A stretch of DNA of 64,000 bases from Immersiella caudata (taxonomy: Eukaryota; Ascomycota; Sordariomycetes; Sordariales; Lasiosphaeriaceae). The first letter of the stretch is position 1; every line of letters starts with the position of its first letter. The stretch is taken from assembly GCA_030512335.1 (NCBI GenBank), contig JAULSU010000004.1, forward strand, positions 5,394,001 to 5,458,000. The letters are read 5' to 3'. A program made the position numbers and the translations under genes. A model generated the notes under the pieces. It did no database searches. It was not told the origin of the DNA and worked only from the letters and a program-made list of their open reading frames with translations. Below are positions 21,716-32,828 of the stretch, piece after piece.

Positions 21716-23142
21716 TTGTTGGGGCCACTGGAAGACGAGGAGAGGCGTCAGCGGTATTTCTGTGAACGGAGGGGTACGAACAGAACCTGTACCTAGATTT
21801 CACCTGTATCGAGACTGGAAACACGCAAGCTTGTCCTGTGCCTTGGCTCGCTTGATTGCGCGTGCAGCTTGGCATTGCCCATCGATAATCAGCTGTCATT
21901 TTCCGAACCGATTCGACTGGCAGAGGCTAGTTTGTTAGAGACTATTGCCGACAAAGGGAACTTGAAGCGCAGTTGGCAGAGGGGTCAACAATTCGACTAA
22001 TTTGACTGGACAGACGACCGCGTCGGTGACTCGGTGCCGCTCACCGCTTGAAGAGAGTTTGGGGACCGCGCAGAACGCCAGTCCAGGAACAGGATTGAAA
22101 CGCCGGAAAGTCCCGTCAATGTGAAAATCATGGGAAAGAGTCGCGAACAAGACTGGGATGCCAAGTCACGTCAATGTGCGACCGTGCGAGGGGGCTGAAC
22201 ATCTTGCGGAGAATGTTGGGGTCCTGGCCGGGGGTGGAGTGCTCGCCACGACGGACATCGCTGATTGGCCAAAACGGGCAGCGATGATGACGGGGTGCGG
22301 AAGAGTTCGAAGTTGACCAGCGGGCATTTCTCGACGCGACACACGAGGACACGCAGATGTTTCTCTGCTGGGAAGGGCGCGCTGCCGCGGTTGAGAGGAC
22401 GTGGGAAGCTCGAAAACCAAGTGTGCTGTTTCGAAGCGGGAACGGCCAGGGCGGGGCAGGCTGCTTGGCGCGGGACGACCCCGGACATAAGTGTGGGATG
22501 GAATCATCAAAGGAAGGAACACACCACACAAAATGGCATTGTGATTGGACTTTGTTGAGCCGCAGATAAGCAAGAGCGGGAACTTTGGAGTTGCTCCACA
22601 GCCACCTGCAGCCTTTTCCTGCGGTTCCACCCAAAATGGCAACTCTTCTTCTGCATTAGGCGACCAGCCACCAAGAATAAATCAAGCTCAAGGCGCCAGT
22701 ATTTCGCCTCCGCTCATAGGACACGCCCGCATATGGCGTCCGCGATGATTCTCCCCCGAGTGGACGGTACCGCAACCCGACTGCAGAGCCCGCATTAGCG
22801 GGACTGGGCAGACCCCACAACATGCCACACCCCCTCGCAGCCTTGCGACGATGTTACAATCATTCGACTCCCATGCGGTTACGGCGTTCGGAATCTGCAA
22901 GAGGGCTCCCTGAACAGCGAGAGGTTGGGGCGTTTGGCTGGTGCGTATATCCAGGATGCTTATCTCTCACAATGCGTTGGTCTGCGGACCTCTTTGCTCC
23001 TCTCGACCGTTTTTGCCATGCGGCGCCCCGCCTAGAGAGACAACTTGAACGCCAGCTCACCGATTCAGGGGCATTTCGAAGATTCAGGGCAATTCGCCGA
23101 AGCCGTGGTTCGAGGACAGGACACGCTTGACCGACCGCCGCA
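21716..23142. other. Long intergenic region
   Basis: About 1.4 kb. Overlapping frames of 100-168 codons on the minus strand (22128-22642) are proline/arginine-rich and lack domains or splice-supported extensions. I found no RNA gene or mobile element. Confidence 0.5.
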
Positions 23143-25255
23143 ATGGGCGCTTACGTCTCCATCCCCGAGTGCCGGTCGCACTACAACATCACGGTAAATT
23201 GCGACTACTTCGTGAACGAGACATTTCCGGTGCCAACCATAGGGGGTCTGGGGAAGCATGAAATTCCCACCGATCCCGACATTGCAGGTGTTGGCGTACG
23301 TTGCCGTCCCTCCCTATCGCCCCTTGCGTCGCTGACACTCCAGCAGGTCGTGTCCTCATTCCTAGCGACGACGTCCCTAGCTCTACTCCTGAGCACTGCA
23401 TCCGTACTTTGGCTGATGATAAAAAGGCGGGGGGTCCAGAAGAACCCACACAAGCACAAGAAGAGGGCCCGAAACTGCAATCTCAGCTTCTCGGAGCTCT
23501 GCGAGACCCTGGTGCTTGGGTGTTCGGACACTCAGATCTTCACCGGTGGTGCCTACGCCCTGACGTTGCGCTACTTCAAAGGGTGCTCGATCATAGCGTA
23601 CCATTACAACATCATTTGTGGGTACAAATTATTTTCTAGAGCGGCAGTACATGGGCTGACGTCTTGCAGCAAACTTGATGCTGCTGACCTGCGCAACACA
23701 CCTCATGTCCGTCACCATCGTCCGGAACTACTGGCAATGGCCTTGGCTGGGCATCCTCCGTACTCTGATATGTACCGGCGTCTTCATTGTCACAGGCATT
23801 CTGCTCGCGAACCAAAACTCGAGGATAGATGTGCCGTTCCCAACCGCGATACCCCCCAGAAACAGCGATACCGATCGCGTCTTCGTACTAGCTGCGTGCT
23901 TTCAACAAGGAGATAGCCAACTCACAGAGTCGTTGACAACATCATTCAGCGATGAAGGTTCAAGGAGGGCCTTCTTCGATAGCTCGCTAGGCAACCGCAT
24001 CCCAGGATGGAACAACTACCTCATCATTCTGCTGCTGTACCTTACCGCAGGGTTTGTTGATATTCTTCGGGTATTTCGTCGGGGGTCCCTCTCAAGACCC
24101 GAGGGAAAACGAGGCCGCATCGTTGCTGGAATCAGGAGGTTTTTCGCGAAACTCGACTGCCGGGCCCCCCGAGCCAAGGACCCCAACGAGAGACCGAGCG
24201 TATGGCTGGGGTTTATCATCTTCTCCTGCTTCTGCCTTTATCTCCTCGGTGGAATCGGTGTCAGCGCCTGGACTGTGGTAAAGTCAGCCAACTACATTTT
24301 CGAGATGCGCGCTTGGGCGAAACGATCCGGCTGGCTGAAGACGGAGTCCGGCAACCAGAGCGCCGAGGATGATGCCACCTCCTTTGGACAGCTGGTTCCC
24401 ATCTTCACCAATGTCATCCTCTTGTTCACCATTGCTCAGCTGCTTTCCAAGGCGTGCTGGAGGCATACCGAACGGAGGTTCGACATATACGGAGGTGTGA
24501 TTCACGAGACGTTCCAAGACGACGTTAGCACGAAGATGGGAGACCGTCCTCCTTCGGCGTCCAAGTCCCACGTTGGTGTTCAAGTGCACCAGTATTCGGC
24601 CTTTCCCCACAACATCGAGTCGGAGATGCAACCAATCTCACTGTCTGCACCGGCGCCGGCACCAGCACCGGCACCGGCACCAGCACCAGCACCGATAGCA
24701 TCTTTCGCTCCCGCACCGGCTCCCGCACTGGCTCCTGCACCGGCTCCAGTGCCTGCGCCTGCGCCACCTCCAGCAGGGGGTGGGAATTCCGCCAATGGCC
24801 GCTGGAGCTCGACAGGGACGCACCCAATCTCCGAGTCTCCAACGCCTCCAAACAGATGGCAGAATAGCCCGACACCCCCAAGCATCCCAGAGGGGTTGCA
24901 CCCAACATCCACCCCACCACTTCAACCTCACCACGTAAGATCTTGGTCGTCATCTCAACAAATGGCCCAGCAGACAACTGGATCATGGGCGGCTCTGCAG
25001 CAACCGGAGACATTCACGTCATACTCTCAGCCCCATCGGGTGGCGTCGTACCCAGCCTACGCGGATAACCCGGCTCCAGCTCCTCGACCATTAGTGAGCG
25101 AGTATTATCCGATGTCCCAACGCTCGTCAGCAAACTTGGGGAGCACAGTTGGAAGCACGGCATCGTTCCCAGCGCCTGTCCACCAGCCTGCACCGCAGAC
25201 GATTATGGGGCCCGACGGAAGGCAATGGCAGTTCGTACCTGTTCCTCAACCATGA
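23143..25255 (+). CDS. Multi-pass membrane protein with Pro-Ala-rich tail
   Basis: Three exons, 23143-23295, 23347-23617 and 23670-25255, give 669 aa. Intron 1 (GTACGT, CAGCAG) is a multiple of three and free of stops, so retention would also be readable. Intron 2 (GTGGGT to TTGCAG) must be removed. The product starts MGAYVSIPECRSHYNITVNC, apparently an extracellular N-terminus with possible glycosylation. About seven hydrophobic helices follow (for example SSFLATTSLALLLSTASVLW, LIILLLYLTAGFVDIL, IIFSCFCLYLLGGIGVSAW). The last 200 residues are cytosolic and disordered, with a long Pro-Ala repeat and many Pro/Ser/Gln. The layout recalls uncharacterised fungal receptor-like membrane proteins. 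No diagnostic motif was seen. Confidence 0.8.
24645..24775 (+). repeat. Pro-Ala codon repeat inside the membrane protein gene
   Basis: GCN-CCN codons alternate, giving three Pro-Ala blocks separated by IASF and single Leu/Val changes. Likely length-variable. Confidence 0.85.
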
Positions 25256-25771
25256 GTGCTAGCATGTTGGAGATTCAGCAGGGGGTTTGGCTTGGATACG
25301 GTGTTTGGGTATTGCGTAATGGATAGCGGCAGGGAGTTCGGTTGATGATATCACAGGGGTGATCCGAGCGAGTTGAGTCGTCAATCCCAACAAAGTCAAA
25401 TGTTCCCATCTTAAAATTCTGTGCGCCAGACCCCTTCGTTGGACATGTGGAAGACAAGTCCGTACTCGTGTCCAAACCAGACTTCTCTGATTCAACGAAT
25501 CTGGACATATAGAGTATCCTCTTACATGCCTTCAAGGGACCACCTGGGATTTCTCACCCTGGCCTAGAACACTGTTCTCGACCTTGCTCAGTATAGAAAC
25601 CAGTTCCCGAACGCTCCGTCCGCCTCAGCATGCACACTTCCTTCAAGCCGAGGCAACAACCCAACCTAAACTTTGTCACCTTATCAAACCATCCCATGAT
25701 CCACCAAACCAGCCAAACGACAGCCCCTTTTTAGCCAGAAGATCAATTCCTAGTAATTAATAAAAGCTACA
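25256..25771. other. Intergenic region before tRNA
   Basis: 3' flank of the membrane protein gene. Nothing else recognised before the tRNA. Confidence 0.5.
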
Positions 25772-25873
25772 GAGCGGGTAGCGTAGTGGTCAGCGCGCTC
25801 ACTAAGCGTTGATCAGCTTTGCTTTTCCGGCAGCGTTTAGCAAGAGACCTGGGTTCGAACCCCAGCCCGCCCA
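25772..25873 (+). tRNA. Intron-containing tRNA, anticodon not assigned
   Basis: Internal Pol III promoters are intact: A box TAGCGTAGTGG at 25779-25789 and B box GGTTCGAACCC at about 25852-25862. The acceptor arm GAGCGGG/CCCGCCC (one A-C mismatch), the D arm and the T arm CTGGG/CCCAG are clear. A T5 terminator follows at 25881. At 102 nt it needs an intron of roughly 25-30 nt in the anticodon arm. The half-helix CTAAGCG/CGTTTAG and the match of AAGC to GCTT inside the insert fit a pre-tRNA intron. Candidate anticodons (AAG or TGA) each conflict with some position, so I leave the identity open. Confidence 0.75.
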
Positions 25874-25880
25874 AACCCCC

Positions 25881-25885
25881 TTTTT
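25881..25885 (+). terminator. Pol III terminator (T5)
   Basis: Five T residues, eight bases after the tRNA 3' end. Confidence 0.7.
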
Positions 25886-26018
25886 GCCCGAGGGCAATCA
25901 ATACCTCTGAGATCAGCCTAGCCCCATTTCACCACGTGAGTTTGTAGAAAAGGTATCACACCATCTCATTGCCATCTTCCTCCACTAGCAAAGAGGGATC
26001 ATTCATATTTTTGCCTCC

Positions 26019-27861
26019 TCATATCAACTGGCGTTGGACCTGCTCGAAGATGACCCTCGCCGGACGATCGTGCAATAGATCCACCCACAGGAACTGCTTC
26101 AGAGCGGTCTGAACCTCGGTCCACGTGTGCAAACGCAGTATCGTCAGGATCTGAACGAGACACGACCTGCACCAGCCTTGCGTCTCGGTGTCATCGTCCC
26201 GGCCGATGTTGTCCTCGCAAAGAGCTACCGTCACGGTGAACACCGCCCAAAGGAGGATTCGGTCAGCGCTTTGTTCCTCTTGCTCATTCCCATCGTCGCG
26301 CACCACAAGCCGTCGCGCCAGCAGCTGCGCCTCGAGCGCTGTTTTCACCTTGTCGGCCAAAGAGTCCAGCCTTGCCAGGAACCCCTTGAGGCGCATCACC
26401 AACGTCTTGGCGTAGGCCAACATGCTGAGCCGGAGGACCTCCTCTAGCGAGGTTGGCGGAAACCCCAGCTGGGTGAGGCGGTAGGGTATCGAGCTGCCGA
26501 CCTTTGAAAAGGCGCCGATGGGAATCCGGGCAGCATTTTTGTTCCCTGTCGTTGTTGTTGGCGTTGCCGCTTCGTTGGCGAGCCTTGAGAACTCACGCAG
26601 GTCGGCGTAGACGTAGAGCAGACGTGGGTCTAGTGTGCTGGAGGGTGTCGTCATGATAGCTTTCAACTCAGGGAAGTGTCTGGCGGATCGGCCCTGAGCG
26701 ATCTCACAGCCCCACCCTTGTCCTTCTTCGCTGTACTTGTCCTGGAAGAGCCGGGGCCGTTTGCCGGTTGCCATGGCTAGTCCCAGGCCGATGCTGTGGT
26801 TGCCGTATTAGCAAGTTGGGTGCAGTGTGTCGAGCAGCTCAAGGTTGGGTGTCACGACTTACGCCTGGGCTTTGTGCTCGATGTAATGCCTCTCGGGTAG
26901 CGATGCCAGTCCGCCGCGCACTTGGATAATGCGCTCCAGCCCATCCAGATGCTTCTGCGTCGTTTCCAGCTCCCCAAAAGTCAGGGAAGCGGCGGCCAGG
27001 GAGGTCACGACAACCATAGTAGGATAACTCGTCGCGTCAGCTTTGCTGTCGAGGCTCTGCTGCAGGCGTCTCAGCGCCTGCCCAAAGTAGGCCCGCGCGG
27101 CGCTGCTGGCGCTGGCTTCTCCTCGGGCCTGGTCGCGGTACGACTGCGCGGCGAACAAGGTGATGGGAACCATGGCCGGGTGAAGGGAGAGGGTGTCGAC
27201 GCAGAACGCGCTGTTGGTCTCACCCTCCACTCGAAACTTGGACCACAGGACGTACAGGGCCGGCTTGATGATAGTGAAGGCTGGCGCATGTCGGTATCGG
27301 TAAGTTACGGACAAGAAGAAGTGATGTTAAAAGTAATAATAAAATCAGAAGTAATTAAAAGAAGGAAAATAAAATAAAATAAAATAAAATAAAATAAAAT
27401 AAAATAAAGTAAAATAAAATAAAATAATACAACTCACACTCGTATATCAGCTGCTGCATCGGCCTCGTCAAAACAGCCATCGGCCGCGCTAGGGAAATCT
27501 CCGACGCAAGTTTAGCAGGCGTAAAGATGGCCCACATGCTCTCTCTAGCCCCAGCAGCCGCAGCGGGAGACCATCCCCCCACAATCTCTCCGGCGCCGTC
27601 AACGGCGGGCTTGGCTGCGACCTTTTGCGGCCCGGGTCGTCCGACCGCCGTGGTTGATTCGGGAACCTCCCTGGTTGCCCGCCGCGCCCTTGGTTTGCCC
27701 TTGTTGACACCGCGCATGACGTGGCTGCGGATGAGCCTGCGCGTCGCTGAGTCCTGCTTGGGAAACGATGTGGTGATGATGAAGGGTTGTTGGGCGGGGG
27801 CGGTGTGCGTATTGGCGCCGCCGAGGGTGGCGTCATCGTCGGGGGGATCAAAGCTGGCCAT
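26019..27861 (-). CDS. Fungal_trans_2-type transcription factor-like protein
   Basis: Three exons, 27861-27438, 27280-26863 and 26793-26019, give 538 aa. The introns are 157 nt (containing an AAAAT microsatellite) and 69 nt (TTGCTAAT branch). The N-terminus carries FIITTSFPKQDSATRRLIRS and HVMRGVNKGK, a conserved opening of ascomycete proteins with the Fungal_trans_2 (PF11951) regulatory domain but usually no Zn2Cys6 DNA-binding domain. None is visible here. The helical middle-homology region runs from about residue 150 to the end (for example YPTMVVVTSLAAASLTFGEL and LERIIQVRGGLASLP). The start at 27861 is preferred over 27957 because homology-like sequence begins there. It probably modulates transcription in the nucleus. 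Targets unknown. Confidence 0.8.
27365..27427 (+). repeat. (AAAAT)n microsatellite
   Basis: About twelve tandem AAAAT units, one interrupted by a G, located inside intron 1 of the transcription factor-like gene. It explains the unusual intron length. Confidence 0.9.
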
Positions 27862-28265
27862 GACAGAGCGTCTGCCCCAGAGGAAGGTGGAGCGTGAAAG
27901 GATGGGATACCAATGTCCGTTTCCGTGTTGCCCGTACCATCCGCGAGGGTTGGACAAATTATTTCTTTCCGCAGGAGAAGGAAGCAGGGACAGGAGCTTA
28001 CGACACGGGAGTCTGAAAGGGGATAGGTCCGATGAGAAATCGGATCCTCATTGGTCAATATCATATTCCGTTTTGGGGATAGCCTCCTTCCTGTCGGCGG
28101 GGGCTGATGCGCCAGCCATGCAAGGCCCGGATTTACGGGGCCCAAAAGAGCCCGGGACGACAAGCAGGAATTGTTATTTATTAGACATGAAATGCCTCTG
28201 CGGCCAAGTTCTCATTTCCCCATCGTTGTTCTGCTCATGCAATTTTTGTTTTGTTTTTCTCTATC
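27862..28265. other. Divergent intergenic region
   Basis: Shared upstream region of the transcription factor-like gene and the second SDR gene, so both promoters should lie here. Confidence 0.5.
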
Positions 28266-29309
28266 ATGACCAAGTCCGTCTCGTTCAAACCCCAGACCGA
28301 CATCCCGTCCTTGGCGGGCAGGGTCATCCTCGTAACCGGCGCCAATGCCGGGCTGGGCAAAGCGGCGGCGCTAGAACTGGCCCGCCACGGCCCCGCACAA
28401 GTCTGGCTGGCATGCCGCGATGCTGCGAAGGGCCGAGCGGCGGCGGCCGAGATCGCCTCAGACCCCGACGTGGTCGCCAACAATCTCCGGCCCGAGATCC
28501 AGCCGCTGGTACTGGACCTGGCCTCGCTCGCCTCGGTGCAGCGCGCGGCGCGGGAATTCTGCGCCGCAGCATCGCGTCTCGATATCCTCATGTGCAATGC
28601 CGGCATCATGGCGACAGCGCCCGGCGTGACAGAAGACGGCTACGAAGCCCAGCTAGGCACCAACCACATGGGCCACGCCCTCCTCCTGCGACTGCTGCTG
28701 CCCGTGCTCGAATCGACCGCCGCGCTGCCGGGCGCTGACGTGCGCGTCGTTGTCCTGTCGTCAGACGCCCACGCGCAATGGCCCAAGGGAGGGCCGAAAA
28801 GAAAGGTACCTGCGGCGACAAACCGCAAAAACAACGCGGGCTCCGCAAAGTACGAAATGGCCGTCCAAAAGATGCAGCTCGACCTCGCCCGCGGCACCCC
28901 CGCCGCAGCCCAGCTGGGCACCCTCAACTGCTACTTCCGTAGCAAGCTAGCCAACGCGCTATGGGCCCGCCGTCTCGCGCGCGACCACCCCCGCTTCACC
29001 GTCGTCGCTATACACCCAGGCGTCGTGGCCACCAGCCTCATGCAACGCTCCACCGGTATCCCGCGCGTGCTGCGTGGAGCTACCCGCCTCGCCGGCATCA
29101 TGGGCATTCTCCCCAACGCCACAGACGGCGCGCGCAACCAGCTCTGGGCTGCGGTGGGCGACAAGAGCGGCGGTCGCCTGCGCAGTGGCGAGTACTATGA
29201 GCCTGTTGGGGTGGCTGGCGGAGCTAGTGATGACGCCCGCGATGACGGCCTGGCTGATGCTCTGTGGGAGTGGACACAGAATGAGTTGGATATTTTTCTG
29301 AGCGTGTAG
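28266..29309 (+). CDS. Short-chain dehydrogenase/reductase (retinol dehydrogenase-like)
   Basis: A single exon encoding 347 aa from the ATG at 28266 (context TCTATCATGACC). It is a classical SDR (PF00106) with the cofactor motif VILVTGANAGLGKAAALELA, the CNAG motif (LMCNAGIMATAP) and the serine strand VVVLSSDAH. The active-site YFRSK follows an insertion of about 45 residues rich in Lys/Asn, as in the retinol dehydrogenase/WWOX-like group. The basic residue in ACRDAAKG suggests a preference for NADP(H), which is inference. It may reduce a lipid-like or polycyclic carbonyl. The substrate cannot be read from the sequence. Confidence 0.92.
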   Translation: MTKSVSFKPQTDIPSLAGRVILVTGANAGLGKAAALELARHGPAQVWLACRDAAKGRAAAAEIASDPDVVANNLRPEIQPLVLDLASLASVQRAAREFCAAASRLDILMCNAGIMATAPGVTEDGYEAQLGTNHMGHALLLRLLLPVLESTAALPGADVRVVVLSSDAHAQWPKGGPKRKVPAATNRKNNAGSAKYEMAVQKMQLDLARGTPAAAQLGTLNCYFRSKLANALWARRLARDHPRFTVVAIHPGVVATSLMQRSTGIPRVLRGATRLAGIMGILPNATDGARNQLWAAVGDKSGGRLRSGEYYEPVGVAGGASDDARDDGLADALWEWTQNELDIFLSV

Positions 29310-29354
29310 GAGGGTACAGCCTAGAAGCTGGAACATGAGAAAATCAGTCGAGAC

Positions 29355-29474
<120 letters not shown>

Positions 29475-29493
29475 CGACATGTACCTAGCTACA

Positions 29494-31968
29494 TTACACA
29501 ATCAGAAACTTTTGAGTCGGCGGCATATTCTCCCCCAGCAACCGAAGTCGTCCGCCCATGATCCCACGCACCACCGCTGTACCCACAACCTCATAGTGCT
29601 GATGACTACCAGGCTGCTTCGGGCTGGGCCTTGCTATGAGAGGATGATGCATGTCATTCGGCCAAAGGATTTTGTCGCCCGCCCGGATATCTCGGACCCC
29701 CATGGTCCCGACTCCAGGTAAGCCGCCCCTGGTGACAAAGAAAGTGCGGTTTTGGAATGGCTTGAAGGTATATTGAGATACAGCCCCGATCGTTTCCTTC
29801 TTCGCATTGAGATGGCGTGAGAGGTCGCGTAACCGTTCCAGGAGAGCATTCACCTCATCTTGGCTCTTGGTGAGCACGGAAATGCGATCCGCCACCTCTT
29901 TCCCTTCTTCGCTTGATGTCTGGGGCAGGGAGGCAGCAGTTTCTCGCTGCGCAGGGCCGATCGACTCCAATTCTTGCTCGATGGCTGCGAGATGATGACG
30001 TACTTCTGGTCGTGGATCCGGTTCGGAAAGGCTCCAAATATCTCGATTGGCAAATTTTCCTGTGTGGAGAGCTTGTAAGAGCTGTAGCAGCAAGTCGACG
30101 AGATCGGGGCTGCACTCCTCGCAGAGGAATTTGACCGTTTTTGTATAGGTAATTGTTCCGGGGCCGTATGTGAATCTGCCGTTTTCTCTCACAGTTGTGG
30201 GGAATGGGCCAGAAGAGAGGTCAGATGGGGGACTATTTGCGAATGGCATCATCTGCCGCACCAAGCTATCGTAGTCGTAGAAGGAACCGGCCAAAAGATT
30301 TTCTCCCTGGTTCTCCACGCGTTCTTCTAGGTGCGATCCCACGAACGTGACCAAGTTGTAGAGCTGCGTGTGCCGTTCTGACCAGGCCCTTGACTGGTCG
30401 TAATGCAATTTCGTGTTGGTGGCTTGCTGCTTCGCTTGGGCAATATGGGGACCGAATATTTCATTAGCTAGGCGGTGGAGGACCATCAATTCCGGTATGC
30501 CGTCGCCTAGTTGACCGCTTTCCCGACCTATAGCCCAGACATATATAGAGTCCGTAGTGTCGAGAGGGGAGAGGACTAAATTCTCCAATTTGAAGTCGGT
30601 CCTCATCCGTAAAAAAAGCCGATGCAGGTGCCAGAGCTTGCCAATCAAAACCGAGGTGTCTTGTTCGTCAATGGAAAACACCTCGACGATCTCATCTAGC
30701 TCAACGCCCTCCACCGAGAGCAGTTGGTTGTAAATCGAGCATGTTAACCACAGTGGATTCTTGTTGGAGAATCTGCTTTGCGCTGGCGGCAGATGGGTGA
30801 AATCCCTGACCCAGCTAGGCAGCTTGAGAGAGTAGCGAACGGGATAGGCTTCGAAAATATCACCCCACCCATCAATAACAAGAAGCCAAGCGGATAGACG
30901 TAAAAAGAGGTTGGCAGTGCTCATGATGTAGTCGGGCTGAAAGACCTTTTGGAAAGCAGGCTCGAAGAATTCGCGAAGTGCAAATACTAGATCCCGCGGG
31001 TCGGTGCTAACTCGGTGCTGTTTCCTGTACTCCAGGAAGGGTACGCTGCGATGTAGCTCTGATGTTAGGCTATTCATCCAAACGTATGCATTCAACTGGT
31101 TAAGTTTGGTGTGGAAGTCATAAAAGCCAGTTTCGCCTGCACAATTATGGTCTGGGTGGCCGTTGAGTGGCCCTTGGTATTCCGTGCATCGCGTATACAA
31201 TCTGTTCAAGTCTCTCCTTAGCGATCCATTAGCAGCCGAGCGGGTTCCACAGTGCCAAACAGGCGGCCGGGATGCTAGGCAAAACTCTTGGTAGACCCAG
31301 AGACGAGAGAACCACGGTCGCAGGGCAAAGTCGACATAGGCGCGCAGCAAGTCGAGCATAGGTATACCGCATCGCTCCGATACCTCGGCTATGTCGTCTT
31401 CCTCGTCACTGAGAGGGGTGCGGTTGAGAAAGTTGAACAGGGGCGCCGTGTCTCCCTCGTCTCCAACAAAGACACGAACGTTCTCGGCGTAGCGGTAGAT
31501 ATCGGCCATCATGGCAACCTGCCAGCTCTTCTCAGCGTCATCTTGTTGATTGATACAAATGGCGTCGGCCCAGATACAGCGCGGCCGGTCAGGCAGCCTG
31601 AGACATCGCAGTGAAGAAGATAAACTGCAGCCAACACTGACCGTTACCCCGTTGACCGCAATGACATCAGTTGGCGAAGGCAGGCCCCAGACATAGGAGA
31701 GAGCATCGTAGGACTCCGGGCCATGTAGGTTTGCTACCGCGAGGGAGCAGCTGATGTGGGGTTCGGTGCCTGGCAAAATGGTGAGAAGGCGATTGTTCCC
31801 CTGAGAGCTGTCGAGGGCCAGAGGGGCATATAATGGCGGGCAGACAGCTGCCGCCGAGGTTGCTGGAGCCGATGGGTCAGATTCCTCTGGCAGGGACTGA
31901 GCATCGCTAGGCCTTCGGCAGGCAATCTCCATCAGTCGAGATATGAGAGCCGTGACATGAGGTTGCAT
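29494..31968 (-). CDS. HET-domain protein
   Basis: A single-exon HET protein of 824 aa. The HET core lies at about residues 87-230: YDALSYVWG, RCIWADAICINQQDD and a VRVFVGDEGD segment. It is followed by FALRPWFSRLWVYQEF, the subfamily motif after the core, and DPRDLVFALREFF. The C-terminus has the conserved module of this subclass: RTFFVTRGGLPGVGTMG, GDKI and YEVVGTAVVRGIMGG. A coiled-coil-like region precedes that module. No lesions were seen. The gene is convergent with the SDR gene. Expected function: cytosolic incompatibility or immune signalling. Confidence 0.93.
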   Translation of the reverse strand: MQPHVTALISRLMEIACRRPSDAQSLPEESDPSAPATSAAAVCPPLYAPLALDSSQGNNRLLTILPGTEPHISCSLAVANLHGPESYDALSYVWGLPSPTDVIAVNGVTVSVGCSLSSSLRCLRLPDRPRCIWADAICINQQDDAEKSWQVAMMADIYRYAENVRVFVGDEGDTAPLFNFLNRTPLSDEEDDIAEVSERCGIPMLDLLRAYVDFALRPWFSRLWVYQEFCLASRPPVWHCGTRSAANGSLRRDLNRLYTRCTEYQGPLNGHPDHNCAGETGFYDFHTKLNQLNAYVWMNSLTSELHRSVPFLEYRKQHRVSTDPRDLVFALREFFEPAFQKVFQPDYIMSTANLFLRLSAWLLVIDGWGDIFEAYPVRYSLKLPSWVRDFTHLPPAQSRFSNKNPLWLTCSIYNQLLSVEGVELDEIVEVFSIDEQDTSVLIGKLWHLHRLFLRMRTDFKLENLVLSPLDTTDSIYVWAIGRESGQLGDGIPELMVLHRLANEIFGPHIAQAKQQATNTKLHYDQSRAWSERHTQLYNLVTFVGSHLEERVENQGENLLAGSFYDYDSLVRQMMPFANSPPSDLSSGPFPTTVRENGRFTYGPGTITYTKTVKFLCEECSPDLVDLLLQLLQALHTGKFANRDIWSLSEPDPRPEVRHHLAAIEQELESIGPAQRETAASLPQTSSEEGKEVADRISVLTKSQDEVNALLERLRDLSRHLNAKKETIGAVSQYTFKPFQNRTFFVTRGGLPGVGTMGVRDIRAGDKILWPNDMHHPLIARPSPKQPGSHQHYEVVGTAVVRGIMGGRLRLLGENMPPTQKFLIV

Positions 31969-32572
31969 GTCGCTCTGTGCCGATTCGTCTTCCGGCCAGG
32001 GTGGGAGTTCGTCCCCGGAGAACCCTTTGCAAAGTTAGAGTAGTGGTAACAGGCAGGAAGCGGTACCGTGTTTGCTCTCAACACCCGGCTTTAACGTGGT
32101 GCGTACCGGCGTGCGCAAAGGACCCGACGTAGCACGGCACAACATGGGGCCAGATCAGACGTAAACGCATCTTGAGCAACTTATCCACAAGGTCCTCGGG
32201 TGCGAGTCTCGCCGCATCCGAGTCCGTTGCCACCGAGTCCATTCTCTGGACGGTTCGCTACTTAGCGCCACGTAGTCGTGAACGAATAAACATCAATCAT
32301 AAAATGCAATCAGGGGCGGTGGGTTAGCAGAATAGGTAGTGATGGTAACCCTTCAGCTCATGGCTTCGCAGTGCAGTCAGGACAGGTGCGGGGTGAAGCA
32401 GGAAAATTGCGCATGCCGCCAAATCCGAAATGTGGGGTGAAGGGGGCCTTTGCTGCCATTGTGCTTTAAAAACATCACGCCGTTTCCTAAAACGGAGGCG
32501 CTAGTGGGGGGCCTCATTTTACATAGCTACCAGGAGGTGTAGAGTGTTTTCGCGGTGAAAAATCAACACTTT
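31969..32572. other. Intergenic region
   Basis: Promoter side of the HET gene up to the solo LTR. No gene supported. Confidence 0.5.
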
Positions 32573-32828
32573 TGTCAGAAACACTGCACCCTGGATTGTG
32601 TAGAAATGATGGTAATTGAGTTGGTTTGTAATTGATCGATTGTATTGCGTGAGGTTCCTTGTTAAGGTTCTGGCTTTCAGCCAGAACCTCCCTCTTTATA
32701 GACCACTCCGTAGGATTCAGCTTCGTCAACACCATGGCTGAGGCTGACTGGCGTTCAGGCGGTGCCAGGCATCCAGTCAGCTTCGCTGACCAGAAGCCCA
32801 GGGCTCCTGAACCCCTTTCTTTCTGACA
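32573..32828 (+). mobile_element. Solo LTR of a Copia-type element, copy 1
   Basis: A 256-bp element bounded by TGTCAGAA and TTCTGACA. It contains a perfect 9-bp-stem hairpin at 32666-32688, followed by CTTTATAG (TATA-like). It matches 57011-57248 and the reverse strand of 57850-58035. No clear target duplication is visible, and internal sequence is absent. Confidence 0.8.

Noticed and set aside
22128..22642. Overlapping 158-168-codon minus-strand frames
   Set aside because: Two frames open over the same DNA, Pro/Arg/Ser-rich, no splice-consistent extension or domain.
24580..24912. Gly/Ala-rich minus-strand frame
   Set aside because: Antisense image of the Pro-Ala repeat of the membrane protein gene.
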